From positions 992,001-1,056,000 of the forward strand of contig NZ_CP067019.1 in assembly GCF_016599715.1 (NCBI RefSeq): DNA of 64,000 bases, given 5' to 3'. Both the position numbers and the translations under genes were made by a program. Position 1 is the first letter of the stretch, and each line of letters starts with the position of its first letter. Below are positions 1-9,986 of this stretch, piece after piece. Source of the stretch: Acinetobacter sp. CS-2. Lineage in GTDB: Bacteria; Pseudomonadota; Gammaproteobacteria; Pseudomonadales; Moraxellaceae. Under the pieces are notes generated by a model. That model ran no database searches and was not told the origin of the DNA. It was given only the letters and a program-made list of their open reading frames with translations.

Positions 1-58
1 TGCTAAAGTCAAAATTCAAAAAAAGGACTGTACTAAAAAATAAAATTTAGGGACAACG

Positions 59-586
59 ATGAAAATAATCACAAAAGTGTATCCTTTGCTGGCTTTTTTT
101 GCGCTGGTAAATATTGCTCATGCACAAGACCATTCATATTTACCTGAAGCGAAATTGACATCAGACAGTGCTAAAACATGGAATATCGGGGCTGGATTTA
201 CCAAAAAGCTTCTTCATCTGAATGCAGAATGGGTCAATCCTTATGGCATCGCCTATGCAAAAGCGGGTGTGTTTTATAATGATGACTATAATGCCGGTGC
301 TCAGGTTGGGTTTCGTTATCCTTATTACCTTACCGGAAAAGATAAAAACGGTTACTACCTGGGTGTCTATGCAGGGCATCTGGAAAGTAAACACATCAAC
401 AATGAATATGAAGCAAGACTGGGTGCGGGTATAGATTTAGCCTATGTATTGCTCAGTAAAGAACGGATTAGCAGTTTTAGTATCGGGATTGGGGCTGGCG
501 AAGAGATGACGGATCAGAAGGGTAATGTGGTTGCAGAGACAGAACCCATGCTACAATTTTCCTATACTCTAAGTGTCGGTTTATAG
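59..586 (+). CDS. Predicted secreted or outer-membrane protein of unknown function
   Basis: A 175-residue protein that I do not recognise by name. It begins with a clear signal peptide (MKIITK, then a hydrophobic stretch ending in NIAHAQ), so it is exported, probably with cleavage after residue 22 or so. The mature part is rich in alternating aromatic and small residues (for example GFRYPYYLTG and YYLGVYAGH) and ends in a strand-like segment (MLQFSYTLSVGL) typical of small outer-membrane beta-barrels. AGGGAC precedes the ATG at a suitable distance. It stands alone; the next gene starts about 65 bases downstream in the same direction. The barrel assignment is an inference from residue pattern only. 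Confidence 0.7.
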   Translation: MKIITKVYPLLAFFALVNIAHAQDHSYLPEAKLTSDSAKTWNIGAGFTKKLLHLNAEWVNPYGIAYAKAGVFYNDDYNAGAQVGFRYPYYLTGKDKNGYYLGVYAGHLESKHINNEYEARLGAGIDLAYVLLSKERISSFSIGIGAGEEMTDQKGNVVAETEPMLQFSYTLSVGL

Positions 587-650
587 TGAGAATAGTGAGC
601 TTTTATAATTAAGTATTTTGTGATTAAAAAATTAAATATGGAAATCGTGC

Positions 651-1967
651 ATGTTTGAGTACGTCAACGAATTGTGGCAAACCTTCTTGAATCGCCCTGA
701 TTTCTGGGCAGTACTTAGCATCATTCCTGTGACAGCTTTTGTAACTTGGGCACATGTGTGGATGGCACTGAAAATGGTGTTTTACCCCCTGACGTTTTGG
801 GGATTCCACTTAGGGCCACTCCCTGTCGGCTGGCAGGGGATTGTGCCACGTAAAGCCGGTCGCATTTCAGGAATTATCACCGACAATACCTTATCGAAAT
901 TGGGTTCTTTACGTGAATTTCTGGATGCCATGGATCCGGAAGATATGGCACGGATTATCGGTGAGCAGGTCGGTTTTGAACTTGAACATCTGATTGATGA
1001 AATGATGATCGACCGTAATGCGGTACTGTGGGAAAACTTACCCTATTCAATTAAGCGCCGTATCTATTCGCAAGCGCATAAACAGCTGCCAGGTATTTTA
1101 AGAGAATTAGTGACTGAGCTGACCATGAACGTCGAGTCACTTGTGGATATGCGGGAAATGGTGGTGCGCCAAATGGAAGGTGATCGCCGTTTAATGGTGA
1201 ACATGTTCCTGAAAGTGGGACGTAAAGAAATCAACTTTATCTGGCATATCAGTGCATTAATTGGAATGTTCTTCGGTATATTCCAGATGATTGTCTGGTT
1301 TGTTGTACCCTGGCACTGGACGGTTCCTTTCTGGGCAGCGGTGTGGGGTTTCCTGACTAACTGGATTGCCATCTGGATGGTGTTTAATCCGCTGGAACCG
1401 CATTATATCCGCTATCCACAGTTTTTTGCGCGTACTGAAAGTCGCACGTTCCCGTGGATCAAACCGGTGATTCCACATATTGGCACCTATAATATCCAGG
1501 GTGCATTTATGAAACGTCAGGATGAGGTTTCCGATGTTTTTGCCCGAGTAGTCACAGAAGACTTAATTACGTTAAAATCCATTATGACTGAGATGATGTA
1601 TGGCGGGAAGAAAGATAAAACTCGTCGTATCGTCAAACGCCATATTAACGAAATTATGGAAACTCCGATTGTTCGAACCTCTTTGCAGCTGTCTTTAGGA
1701 CCAAAAGAGTATGCAAAACTCAAGACGGACTTGATCGATCGCTCGATTGAAATTACGATGGTGCCTGTATGCGACCCGGCCTTTAATGCGAGCCGTGCAC
1801 AGAAAATCTATCAAATGTTTAGAGACCGTATTCGCGAGTTGACGCCAAGAGAGTTTCAGAATTTATTACGTCCGGCCTTTCAGGAAGATGAATGGATTCT
1901 GATTGTCTTGGGTGGCGTAACCGGATTTATCGCGGGTACAATACATTTGTTTGTGGCTTTCTTATAA
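651..1967 (+). CDS. DUF445 family membrane protein
   Basis: A 438-residue protein matching the DUF445 family of membrane proteins with no settled function. Hydrophobic segments lie near residues 18-47, 195-245 (probably two helices rich in Trp) and 412-437 at the extreme C-terminus. The long middle and late portions are charged, helical and presumably cytoplasmic. The arrangement, two helical arms framed by membrane anchors, is usual for the family. It precedes adk by about 80 bases in the same direction but there is no sign of functional coupling. Family membership is fairly certain; the role is not known. Confidence 0.8.
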   Translation: MFEYVNELWQTFLNRPDFWAVLSIIPVTAFVTWAHVWMALKMVFYPLTFWGFHLGPLPVGWQGIVPRKAGRISGIITDNTLSKLGSLREFLDAMDPEDMARIIGEQVGFELEHLIDEMMIDRNAVLWENLPYSIKRRIYSQAHKQLPGILRELVTELTMNVESLVDMREMVVRQMEGDRRLMVNMFLKVGRKEINFIWHISALIGMFFGIFQMIVWFVVPWHWTVPFWAAVWGFLTNWIAIWMVFNPLEPHYIRYPQFFARTESRTFPWIKPVIPHIGTYNIQGAFMKRQDEVSDVFARVVTEDLITLKSIMTEMMYGGKKDKTRRIVKRHINEIMETPIVRTSLQLSLGPKEYAKLKTDLIDRSIEITMVPVCDPAFNASRAQKIYQMFRDRIRELTPREFQNLLRPAFQEDEWILIVLGGVTGFIAGTIHLFVAFL

Positions 1968-2037
1968 TTAGATGCTGGACTACATGACGAATAAAGAGAT
2001 TCGTTATGCAAACGCATCACATATATTTGTTAAATGA

Positions 2038-2709
<672 letters not shown>

Positions 2710-2736
2710 TCGTATTTCGATGATTTTGACAATCGA

Positions 2737-2766
2737 AGAGCCCTAAGTCATATTAGGGCTCTTTTT
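2737..2766 (+). terminator. Rho-independent terminator of adk
   Basis: A 10-bp perfect stem AGAGCCCTAA / TTAGGGCTCT with a 6-base loop followed by a run of T. It lies 28 bases after the adk stop codon. Confidence 0.9.
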
Positions 2767-2792
2767 ATTATGCTCTCAAAAAGGACGCTGCT

Positions 2793-3002
2793 GTGAAGTT
2801 TGCTGTATTAGGGTTAATGGTCGTATTTCTGGCAGTATTGTTTGCTTTGTTCTATGTCAGTTTCAAGATGCTGAAAAAAGTACGTCAGCAAGAGCGTAGC
2901 GAAAATGCTGGTAAGGTGCCTGTGCGTCGACTGCATCCCAAGTTACAGGCAGAACTCGAACAAAAACGCCAGCAAGAACAGGCAAAACAAAATAAAAAAT
3001 AA
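2793..3002 (+). CDS. Small single-span membrane protein, hypothetical
   Basis: A 69-residue protein starting with GTG, preceded by AAAGGA at proper spacing. Residues 3-27 form one hydrophobic helix, and the remainder is strongly basic and glutamine-rich (ending KRQQEQAKQNKK), so the tail is probably cytoplasmic. I do not recognise a named family. It lies immediately after the adk terminator and is convergent with nth, so it is likely transcribed from its own weak promoter or by read-through. Confidence 0.65.
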   Translation: MKFAVLGLMVVFLAVLFALFYVSFKMLKKVRQQERSENAGKVPVRRLHPKLQAELEQKRQQEQAKQNKK

Positions 3003-3045
3003 TGGCTTTTAAACGGAGCACATCACCTGGCTGAACTCATCTCAC

Positions 3046-3744
3046 TTATGATTCAGCTTCAATGTTCTTGACAGGAATCGCACGGCCAGCACCAAATTCA
3101 AAACGATCTGGCCAGTTGCACACATCACACACTACACATTCATGACATTTGGGCTTGCGTGCAATACAGGTATAACGACCGTGTAAAATCAGCCAATGAT
3201 GGGCATCGACTATAAATTCCTTGGGAATGACTTTGACCAGCCGGTGTTCAACTTCAAGCACATTTTTGCCAATAGCCAGACCGGTACGATTACCTAAACG
3301 GAAAATATGTGTATCGACTGCCATGGTCGGATGGCCAAAAGCGGTATTCAGCACCACATTGGCAGTTTTACGCCCCACACCTGGTAATGCTTCCAGATCA
3401 GCCCGATTGTTGGGCACCACACTGTTGTGTTTTTCCATCAGTATCTTGCAGGCTTTAATTACATTCTCGGCTTTAGCGTTATATAAGCCGATGGTCTTAA
3501 TATATTCTTTTAACCCTTCAACACCTAGAGCATAAATGGCTTCCGGGGTGTTGGCCACTGGAAACAGCTTGTCGGTGGCTTTGTTGACACTGACATCGGT
3601 GGCTTGAGCCGAAAGCGTAACGGCCACCAAAAGTTCAAAAGGATTGCTGTAATTCAGTTCGGTTTTAGGGCTAGGTCTTTGTTCACGTAAGCGTTCAAAA
3701 AAAATCTGAACCTGCTTTCTGGTCATGTTTTTAACCGCCATCAT
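3046..3744 (-). CDS. nth: Endonuclease III (DNA glycosylase/AP lyase)
   Basis: Removes oxidised pyrimidines from DNA and cleaves the abasic site in base-excision repair. The 232-residue protein has the helix-hairpin-helix [12 protein letters not shown] with the catalytic Lys, the catalytic Asp in [11 protein letters not shown], and the C-terminal four-cysteine [4Fe-4S] loop with spacing C-x6-C-x2-C-x5-C. It is slightly longer than the E. coli enzyme (211). Its start ATGA overlaps the stop of the upstream rnfB-like gene, so the two are translationally coupled. A second in-frame ATG lies one codon later. Confidence 0.97.
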   Translation of the reverse strand: MMAVKNMTRKQVQIFFERLREQRPSPKTELNYSNPFELLVAVTLSAQATDVSVNKATDKLFPVANTPEAIYALGVEGLKEYIKTIGLYNAKAENVIKACKILMEKHNSVVPNNRADLEALPGVGRKTANVVLNTAFGHPTMAVDTHIFRLGNRTGLAIGKNVLEVEHRLVKVIPKEFIVDAHHWLILHGRYTCIARKPKCHECVVCDVCNWPDRFEFGAGRAIPVKNIEAES

Positions 3745-4535
3745 GAAGCTCCCAGAACAATCAGCTGCTGTTGCAAATCATCCAGCAGGTCACGTTTCTT
3801 AAGGTCTTCACGAACACTGAGCTGTTTTTCTAATTTTTTGATTTGGGTGCGAATTTTTGCCAGTTGAATGGTGGTTGCTGCATCGTGGCTTACCACAGGA
3901 TCAGCTGTTTTTTCTACCACTTGAATCTCTGGAACCAAGTCACTTTGCGCTGAAAATTGGGCAAATAAGGCCGTATCAATATTGGCACGCACCACCGGAC
4001 CTTTGCGGTTAATCCGGCGTTTCTCTTCACGCTGAATATGGGCGTAATAGCGCTTGCGCAGGTCAGTTTGTTCAGCAATACGCGCCTCTTCTGAAGGCAC
4101 GACGTGGTTGTCTTCCACAAGGTCAATACAGTCGACTGGGCAGGGCGGAATACAGAGTTCGCAACCGGTACACAGGTCAGTCAAAATGCTATGCATGAGC
4201 TTACCTGAACCAATAATCGCATCGACCGGGCAGGCGTTGATGCACTTGGTACAACCAATACATTCATCTTCACGAATAATCGCTTTCATACGTTGTGGAC
4301 GACCATCACTTTGAATTGGCCAAACACTTTCTTCTGCTTTGAGTTTTGGGCGACCCAGCAATTCAGCCAAAGCATCGGCAACGGGTTGTCCGCCTGGTAC
4401 ACATTTATTGGCCTCTTCACCTTCACTTATGGCTTTTGCATAAGGGAGGCATCCATCTCGGTGGCCGCAAAGTCCGCATTGTGTTTGCGGCAACAGGGCG
4501 TCAATTTTTTGAATCAAGCTAATTTGAGTGTTCAT
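3741..4535 (-). CDS. rnfB: RnfB-like ferredoxin protein, orphan and lacking a membrane anchor
   Basis: A 264-residue iron-sulphur protein related to the RnfB/RsxB electron-transfer subunit. Near the N-terminus is a Cys4 cluster beginning [10 protein letters not shown]. Two ferredoxin motifs, [12 protein letters not shown] and [12 protein letters not shown], follow in the middle, and the last 100 residues are a charged, coiled-coil-like extension. True RnfB starts with a hydrophobic membrane helix; this protein starts directly with [12 protein letters not shown] and looks soluble. No rnfA, C, D, G or E is nearby. It overlaps nth by the ATGA arrangement, as rsx and nth are neighbours in E. coli. 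The electron partner is unknown. Confidence 0.85.
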   Translation of the reverse strand: MNTQISLIQKIDALLPQTQCGLCGHRDGCLPYAKAISEGEEANKCVPGGQPVADALAELLGRPKLKAEESVWPIQSDGRPQRMKAIIREDECIGCTKCINACPVDAIIGSGKLMHSILTDLCTGCELCIPPCPVDCIDLVEDNHVVPSEEARIAEQTDLRKRYYAHIQREEKRRINRKGPVVRANIDTALFAQFSAQSDLVPEIQVVEKTADPVVSHDAATTIQLAKIRTQIKKLEKQLSVREDLKKRDLLDDLQQQLIVLGAS

Positions 4536-4869
4536 GTATAACCGGGAGTGCTGGGCAAGCAGCGTGAAACAATGTGCTGGAGAGCAATACTAGCATGTTT
4601 TTACATAGAATTCCTGTGCGCAAAAATGGGACTAAAAATGCATTAATATTGGGCAAAATATTACATTGATATATAGCTAAAAGTTATTAAATTTATAAAT
4701 AAAAAGACTAAATAATTAAATTAAATATATGTTCTATATAGAAAATTGAAGTTTTTTTCAAAAAACTATTGCTGAATAGGTGCAAGTGATATTTAATGTT
4801 TTGCGCCAAAATATATCATTGATTGAAATTTTGACCAATTTTGATCCATTTTCTGCTGAGGATTAAGCG
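4536..4869. other. AT-rich intergenic region between divergent rnfB and gdhA
   Basis: About 330 bases holding the promoters of two divergent genes. It is strongly AT-rich between 4,660 and 4,800. The gdhA Shine-Dalgarno-like GAGGAT sits at its right end. I see no further gene or clear operator. Confidence 0.5.
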
Positions 4870-6213
4870 TTGAAATACAACAGCCTTAACGACTTCCTAA
4901 ACTACGTTAAATCACGTGATCAACATCAACCAGAGTTTCTACAAGCTGTAGAAGAGGTAATGACTAGCCTTTGGCCATTCATTGAAAAGAATCCAGAATA
5001 TGCTGATCATGGATTACTTGAACGTCTTGTAGAACCTGAACGTGCGATTCAGTTCCGTGTTTCATGGGTAGATGACAAAGGCCAAACTCACGTAAACCGT
5101 GCTTTCCGTGTACAGTACAACTCAGCTATTGGTCCATTTAAAGGGGGGATGCGTTTCCACCCTTCAGTGAACCTTTCAATTTTGAAATTCCTAGGTTTTG
5201 AACAAACTTTCAAAAATGCCTTGACTACATTGCCGATGGGCGGTGGTAAAGGCGGTTCAGACTTTGACCCTAAAGGTAAGTCTGAAGGCGAAATCATGCG
5301 TTTCTGCCAGGCATTAATCATCGAGTTGTACCGTCATCTGGGTTCAAATACTGACATTCCTGCGGGCGATATCGGTGTAGGCGGCCGCGAAGTGGGCTAC
5401 ATGGCAGGTATGATGAAGAAGCTCAGCAATGACACTTCATGCGTATTCACTGGTAAAGGCTTGACTTTCGGTGGTTCACTGGCTCGTCCTGAAGCAACGG
5501 GTTACGGTACGGTTTATTTCGCGGAAGAAATGCTGAAAACTCGTGACGATAGTTTTAAAGATAAAGTGGTGACTATTTCTGGTTCTGGTAACGTAGCTCA
5601 ATACGCTGCTGAAAAAGCCATGTTCCTGGGTGCAAAAGTGGTTTCACTTTCTGACTCTGCGGGTACTGTATTCGTTAAAGACGGTTTCACTGAAGAACTT
5701 CTTGCTGAAGTAATGGAACTTAAAAACGTTCAACGTGGCCGTATTTCTGAGTTTGCGTCTAAACACGGTTTTGAATATATGGAAGGTCAACGTCCTTGGG
5801 GTATCAAGTGTGACATCGCGCTTCCATGTGCAACTCAAAACGAATTAGATGCAGACGATGCAGCTCAACTTCTTGCAAATGGCGTGATTTGTGTTGCTGA
5901 AGGTGCAAATATGCCGTCTACGCTTGAAGCAGTGGAAAAATTCGTTGAAGCGAAAATCCTTTATGCGCCAGGTAAAGCATCGAATGCAGGTGGTGTAGCG
6001 ACTTCTGGTCTTGAAATGTCTCAAAATGCATTGCGTTTAGGCTGGACGTTTGAAGAAGTTGATGAACGTTTACACGCGATTATGAAAGAAATTCACCGTA
6101 ACTGCGTGAAATACGGTACTAAAGAAGATGGTACTGTGAACTATGTTGATGGTGCGAACATTGCTGGCTTCGTAAAAGTTGCCGATGCAATGCTGGCTCA
6201 AGGCGTATTCTAA
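4870..6213 (+). CDS. gdhA: NADP-specific glutamate dehydrogenase
   Basis: Makes glutamate from 2-oxoglutarate and ammonia using NADPH. The 447-residue length and N-terminal alignment with the E. coli enzyme (SLNDFLNYVKSRD, then EVMTSLWPF) show that translation starts at a TTG codon: GAGGA lies about 7 bases upstream and no ATG fits. The substrate site is seen in KGGMRFHPSVN and PMGGGKGGSDFDPKGKS with the catalytic lysine, and the dinucleotide fold follows in VVTISGSGNVAQYAAEKA. The gene is monocistronic and ends in a hairpin terminator. Confidence 0.97.
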   Translation: MKYNSLNDFLNYVKSRDQHQPEFLQAVEEVMTSLWPFIEKNPEYADHGLLERLVEPERAIQFRVSWVDDKGQTHVNRAFRVQYNSAIGPFKGGMRFHPSVNLSILKFLGFEQTFKNALTTLPMGGGKGGSDFDPKGKSEGEIMRFCQALIIELYRHLGSNTDIPAGDIGVGGREVGYMAGMMKKLSNDTSCVFTGKGLTFGGSLARPEATGYGTVYFAEEMLKTRDDSFKDKVVTISGSGNVAQYAAEKAMFLGAKVVSLSDSAGTVFVKDGFTEELLAEVMELKNVQRGRISEFASKHGFEYMEGQRPWGIKCDIALPCATQNELDADDAAQLLANGVICVAEGANMPSTLEAVEKFVEAKILYAPGKASNAGGVATSGLEMSQNALRLGWTFEEVDERLHAIMKEIHRNCVKYGTKEDGTVNYVDGANIAGFVKVADAMLAQGVF

Positions 6214-6238
6214 GTCTGACTTGGTTTAAGCTTTAAAA

Positions 6239-6266
6239 GAACCGAGGCTATGGCCTCGGTTCTTTT
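6239..6266 (+). terminator. Rho-independent terminator of gdhA
   Basis: Stem AACCGAGG / CCTCGGTT with a short loop and a T run, 26 bases after the gdhA stop. It may also serve the convergent lipoprotein gene. Confidence 0.85.
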
Positions 6267-6284
6267 ATGTCTTGAGTAAATGCT

Positions 6285-7052
6285 TTACTTAACCGTTGAG
6301 CGTTCAACCGTCATGTCATGAATATAAGCATATTTCGACTGATCTGCAGCAGGATGCTTGATTTCATAACGCTTGACCCGGATGATTTGTCGCTCATTGG
6401 GGTTATGGGTAAAACCTTCGATTTGATCATAGAATAAAGTCCAGTCTTTATCGACTCGGGTTTTTATCCCGCTTTCACTGTATTTAATTTCACGGACCTG
6501 CAAGCAGGTTTGTGCTGCAACACCAGTACATGGCTTAGTTTCAGGTGAAATTTCCAGAAAAATGGTTTCAGCCTGAGAGTTGTATTTTGTTTCAGGTGTC
6601 ATGGTGCCAGTGAAAACATATTTCTGACCTGTGGCTGAAATGATGGTCAATGTTGGTTGTTGTGAATTTTTTAAATCTAAAATAAACGGTACTTTGCGGT
6701 TATTAAACAGATCTTTGGCAATGTTTTCTTGCTGCATGGAGGCGTCCGGACATGCCATTTGGGTTCCCATGAGGGGACCTGTCACGATCTGATTATTTTC
6801 AACTTTCCAGCTGCTACCCATACTATTACAGCTGGTAGCAATGCTCAAACGGCCTTGATCGTCAAAATTCAGTACCAATGGTTTAGGTGCAGTACCGGTA
6901 CGGGTACTCCATTGATAAGAAGCTAAAGTCTGATCGGCTTTTTGTTGATGTAACACTGACATGGCAACATCTCCAGCTTTTTGAATATCGCCAGACTGAC
7001 ATGCGGCAAGCATGAGAGGGAAAAGGGCTATCGCTAAAAGTTTAACTTTCAT
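6285..7052 (-). CDS. META and DUF4377 domain lipoprotein
   Basis: An exported lipoprotein of 255 residues. The start is placed at the ATG opening MKVKLLAIALFPLM, because this gives a compact signal peptide ending in the lipobox LAAC; an in-frame ATG 15 codons earlier would put charged residues in front of it. Residues of about 40-150 resemble a META domain (for example LSIATSCNSMGSSW and MQQENIAKDLF), and the C-terminal third resembles DUF4377 (ETIFLEISPETKPCTGV, then CLQVREIKYS). META proteins are often heat-shock or envelope-stress related; no specific role can be assigned here. Confidence 0.8.
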   Translation of the reverse strand: MKVKLLAIALFPLMLAACQSGDIQKAGDVAMSVLHQQKADQTLASYQWSTRTGTAPKPLVLNFDDQGRLSIATSCNSMGSSWKVENNQIVTGPLMGTQMACPDASMQQENIAKDLFNNRKVPFILDLKNSQQPTLTIISATGQKYVFTGTMTPETKYNSQAETIFLEISPETKPCTGVAAQTCLQVREIKYSESGIKTRVDKDWTLFYDQIEGFTHNPNERQIIRVKRYEIKHPAADQSKYAYIHDMTVERSTVK

Positions 7053-7191
7053 TTTTAAAGTACGTGGTTTTGAAGAATTTTTATTAGAATAAAGCATGAA
7101 TATTCAAAAAATATGGATACATTTTGGTGAATTAGGTATCAAAATGTATCCATAACTATAATTTTGTTAATAATTAATAAAAAGTTATGAA

Positions 7192-7968
7192 TTAATCAAA
7201 ACGATAAATATCCATACCCAGCGAACCCATGCTGAAACTGCTATGCACGATATTGAAACGATGTCCGGTCCCCATCGCAAAGAACAGGGGAGCAAAGTGT
7301 TCTAAGGTAGGATGATTACGCTCTACATAAGGGATACTTTGCCAGTCCAGAACCGCAGCATAATCGCTGTGATTCATTTTGCTGACCACATAATTCCGAA
7401 AAGTCGATGCCCACTCGGGTACAGTAGCAGCTTCACCATGCCATGCCAATTCACGCAAGTTATGGGTAATACTTCCTGAACCGATCATTAATATTTGTTT
7501 TTCACGTAATGGTGCCAGGGTTTGACCAATTTTATAAATCTCCTCAGCAGACATGTTCATCGGTAAAGAGATTTCTACCACAGGAATATCAGCCTCGGGA
7601 TACATATGCAACAATGGCATCCACACGCCATGATCACGTGGACGAGTGCTGTTGGCATGGGCTGTAAAGCCGGCATTTGCCAAAAGATGCAGAACCTGTT
7701 CTGCAAGTTCAGGTTGACCCGGTGCCGGATAGCGGATTTCATACAGCTCAGGCGGGAAACCACGAAAGTCATGCCAGGTTTCTGGACGAACGCTACTACT
7801 CACTTCAAGCGCATTACTTTCCCAGTGCGCAGACATCACAATAATAGCTGCAGGTTTAGGCAAATTTAAGCTCAATCGTTCCAGAGCAGGACCTACCTGT
7901 TCCGGATTCAGCGCCAGCATGGGTGAGCCATGTGAAATAAATAAACCGGGTAAAGTTTGTAGATTCAT
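7192..7968 (-). CDS. ygiD: LigB-family ring-opening dioxygenase (YgiD-like)
   Basis: A 258-residue member of the class III extradiol dioxygenases, closest in pattern to YgiD, which can open the ring of DOPA-like catechols using a non-haem metal. Metal-ligand histidines are visible in FISHGSPMLAL, MSAHWESNAL and in the HGVWMPLLHMYP segment, and HNLRELAWHG is the late conserved motif. It is a single gene with its own 200-base upstream region. The physiological substrate is unknown. Confidence 0.88.
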   Translation of the reverse strand: MNLQTLPGLFISHGSPMLALNPEQVGPALERLSLNLPKPAAIIVMSAHWESNALEVSSSVRPETWHDFRGFPPELYEIRYPAPGQPELAEQVLHLLANAGFTAHANSTRPRDHGVWMPLLHMYPEADIPVVEISLPMNMSAEEIYKIGQTLAPLREKQILMIGSGSITHNLRELAWHGEAATVPEWASTFRNYVVSKMNHSDYAAVLDWQSIPYVERNHPTLEHFAPLFFAMGTGHRFNIVHSSFSMGSLGMDIYRFD

Positions 7969-8169
7969 GTTGATGCGCCTAATTTAAATAACATCGATTG
8001 AGGCTATGATGCCAAATAAAGAGAAATAGAATAAATACAATTTATATCAACATTTTGTTCTGTTTATGGAACGATAATGGTTGATCAGAACAGGTGTATG
8101 ATTCAGGCTCAGAAATACGTTCTCTTTACAGTATTTTGCCGAGCTTAAATCATCCTGTTCTGAACCTGC

Positions 8170-8652
8170 TTAGCCCGCCCGGTGATAAGGATGATTATGG
8201 TTAATACTCATTGCGCGGTAGAGCTGCTCGATCAGCATGACGCGAACCATAGGGTGAGGCAGGGTGAGTTTGGATAAAGACCAGTGCCATGCAGCAGCTT
8301 TACGCACCGCTTCGGAGTGACCATCCGGACCGCCAATCGCCAAGACCACATCATTACCGTCCAGCATCCATTGTTTCATGGTTTCAGCCAGTTTTTCAGT
8401 ACTGAATTCTTTACCCCCGACTTCAAGGGCAATCAGGGTTTCATTATGTTTCAGTGCATTCAGAATGCTTTCACCTTCAATCTGGCGATATTTCAGGATA
8501 TCGGCTTCAGAATCATTTTTTCCGCGTTTTGCCATAGGTAATTCTATAATTTGGGTCTGCACAAAAGGCTGGATACGTTTGAAGTAATCTTCAAAACCTG
8601 TGAGCACCCAGGCTGGCATTTTTTGACCGATGGTAATAATACGGATTTTCAT
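8170..8652 (-). CDS. rlmH: 23S rRNA pseudouridine-1915 N3-methyltransferase
   Basis: Methylates pseudouridine 1915 in helix 69 of 23S rRNA using S-adenosylmethionine. The protein begins MKIRIITIGQKMP and is 160 residues, the usual RlmH length; the reading frame is open for another 83 codons upstream, but that part is a low-complexity hydrophobic stretch foreign to the family and is excluded. The SPOUT knot is seen in LAIGGPDGHSEAV and the C-terminal LPHPMVRVMLIEQLYRA and NHPYHRAG. It is divergent from the M28 peptidase. Confidence 0.95.
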   Translation of the reverse strand: MKIRIITIGQKMPAWVLTGFEDYFKRIQPFVQTQIIELPMAKRGKNDSEADILKYRQIEGESILNALKHNETLIALEVGGKEFSTEKLAETMKQWMLDGNDVVLAIGGPDGHSEAVRKAAAWHWSLSKLTLPHPMVRVMLIEQLYRAMSINHNHPYHRAG

Positions 8653-8806
8653 AAGATTCGATGATTTAAGACTCATCTTTATTATAAACGCTAAAACTGA
8701 TTTTACTTGTTTTTGAGCAACAAATTGCAATTGAAAAGGCGTGCCAGATGCTGCTTTAATCTTCAGTAATGGATTGAATATACATAAGAAGAGAGGAAGA
8801 TAATAA

Positions 8807-9766
8807 ATGAGATTAAAAAAGGATAAAAATTTAGGCTTATGGTTGAGCACCTTCCTTTGCACTCTTTTGTTCAATACTTCAAGTTGGGCATTACCGAGCA
8901 TAGCACCCGCCAGTAGCGATAATTTAAAGGTCTATCTGGAGCAAATTATAGGTCAGCAGGGGCATCGTAATTATAAAAACTCACAAGAGCTACAACGCGT
9001 TTCTGCCTGGATTAAAGAACAGATGCGTTTGTTTGGCATACCCTGTCAGTATCAAAATTATTCGGTGAATGGTTTGGGCTATCGCAACGTAGTATGTACC
9101 TTAACAGCAGGTCATGCTGACAAAGTGATTGTCGGCGCGCATTATGATGTGTTTGGTGAAACTCAAGGTGCAGATGATAATGCTTCCGGAGTAGCAGGGG
9201 TGATTGAAACCGCACGCATACTGTCACAGCAGAAATCGCAACTGCCCTATAATGTTGAATTTGTATTTTATACCTTGCAGGAGCCGCCATTTTTCAAGAC
9301 TGAATATATGGGCAGTTTTGTACATGCAAAATCCATCCAGGCTCAGAAAGATCACATTCGCGGCGTTTATATTTTAGAGATGATCGGGTTTTTTGATGAA
9401 AATCTGGTACAGGAGTATCCTGCCGGCCTGAAATGGGTTTATCCGCAACATGGTAACTTTATTGCGGCTGTCAGTAATTTGCAGTCGTATGATTTGGGTG
9501 CAAAATATTGTGAATCCATGCGAATACTGAAGCGCCTGGAGTGTCAACGACTGGTCGCACCGTCTTTTATCACGGGGATGGAGTTTTCAGATCATCTAAA
9601 TTACTGGAAGCTGGATATTCCCGCCATGATGATTACAGATACGGGGCATTTTCGTAACAGGTACTATCACAGCGCCAAGGATACCTTGAAAACTTTAAAT
9701 ATTGCCAAAATGGCCAGTGTCATAGATGGTCTGGCTTATAGTTTAATAATTCAAGCTGATGAATAA
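8807..9766 (+). CDS. M28 family zinc metallopeptidase, exported
   Basis: A 319-residue aminopeptidase-like protein. Residues 1-29 form a signal peptide ending in SSWA. The first metal motif is GAHYDVFGETQGADDNASG, giving the His and bridging Asp, and the catalytic Glu-type region follows in YTLQEPPF; later ligand-like residues lie in GMEFSDHLNYW and in YYHSAKDTL with its His. This is the layout of M28 exopeptidases acting in the periplasm or outside the cell. The substrate is not known. The gene is monocistronic. Confidence 0.88.
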   Translation: MRLKKDKNLGLWLSTFLCTLLFNTSSWALPSIAPASSDNLKVYLEQIIGQQGHRNYKNSQELQRVSAWIKEQMRLFGIPCQYQNYSVNGLGYRNVVCTLTAGHADKVIVGAHYDVFGETQGADDNASGVAGVIETARILSQQKSQLPYNVEFVFYTLQEPPFFKTEYMGSFVHAKSIQAQKDHIRGVYILEMIGFFDENLVQEYPAGLKWVYPQHGNFIAAVSNLQSYDLGAKYCESMRILKRLECQRLVAPSFITGMEFSDHLNYWKLDIPAMMITDTGHFRNRYYHSAKDTLKTLNIAKMASVIDGLAYSLIIQADE

Positions 9767-9774
9767 GAACGCAT

Positions 9775-9811
9775 AAAAAACGCAGTCCCCTAATGAAATA
9801 TTGGGACTGCG
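9775..9811 (-). terminator. Minus-strand rho-independent terminator
   Basis: Stem CGCAGTCCC / GGGACTGCG with a 13-base loop; on the minus strand it is followed by TTTTTT, on the plus strand by no T run. It ends the candidate small RNA. Confidence 0.75.
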
Positions 9812-9955
9812 ATCAAAAGGTCATCCACCTGGAGATGTAGATGACCATTCACATAACTTATTAATAACTTTTTAAGTAGAAATAAATCAGAAACCTACAG
9901 CGCATCACTATCTATACCATATTAAATGGGGATGAGCTGCTGGTTTTTCAAGCTG
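9775..9955 (-). ncRNA. Candidate small RNA between the M28 peptidase and lon
   Basis: A segment with no reading frame that reads, on the minus strand, as a structured transcript. From its 3' end it has a 9-bp perfect stem CGCAGTCCC / GGGACTGCG (9,781-9,811) followed by six T, then upstream a second hairpin GGTCATC / GATGACC (9,819-9,846). The T run is on the minus strand only, so the hairpin is not the terminator of the plus-strand peptidase gene. A TATAGA-like box lies near 9,910-9,925. The 5' end is an estimate. Acinetobacter baylyi has a described 180-nt small RNA called Aar; I cannot tell whether this is it. Confidence 0.5.
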
Positions 9956-9986
9956 ATGTGTTATGAATATTGTAAAAAATTTACAC

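Noticed and set aside
8653..8901. Upstream extension of rlmH by 83 codons
   Set aside because: RlmH is about 155-160 residues; the extension is not conserved and overlaps the divergent peptidase start.
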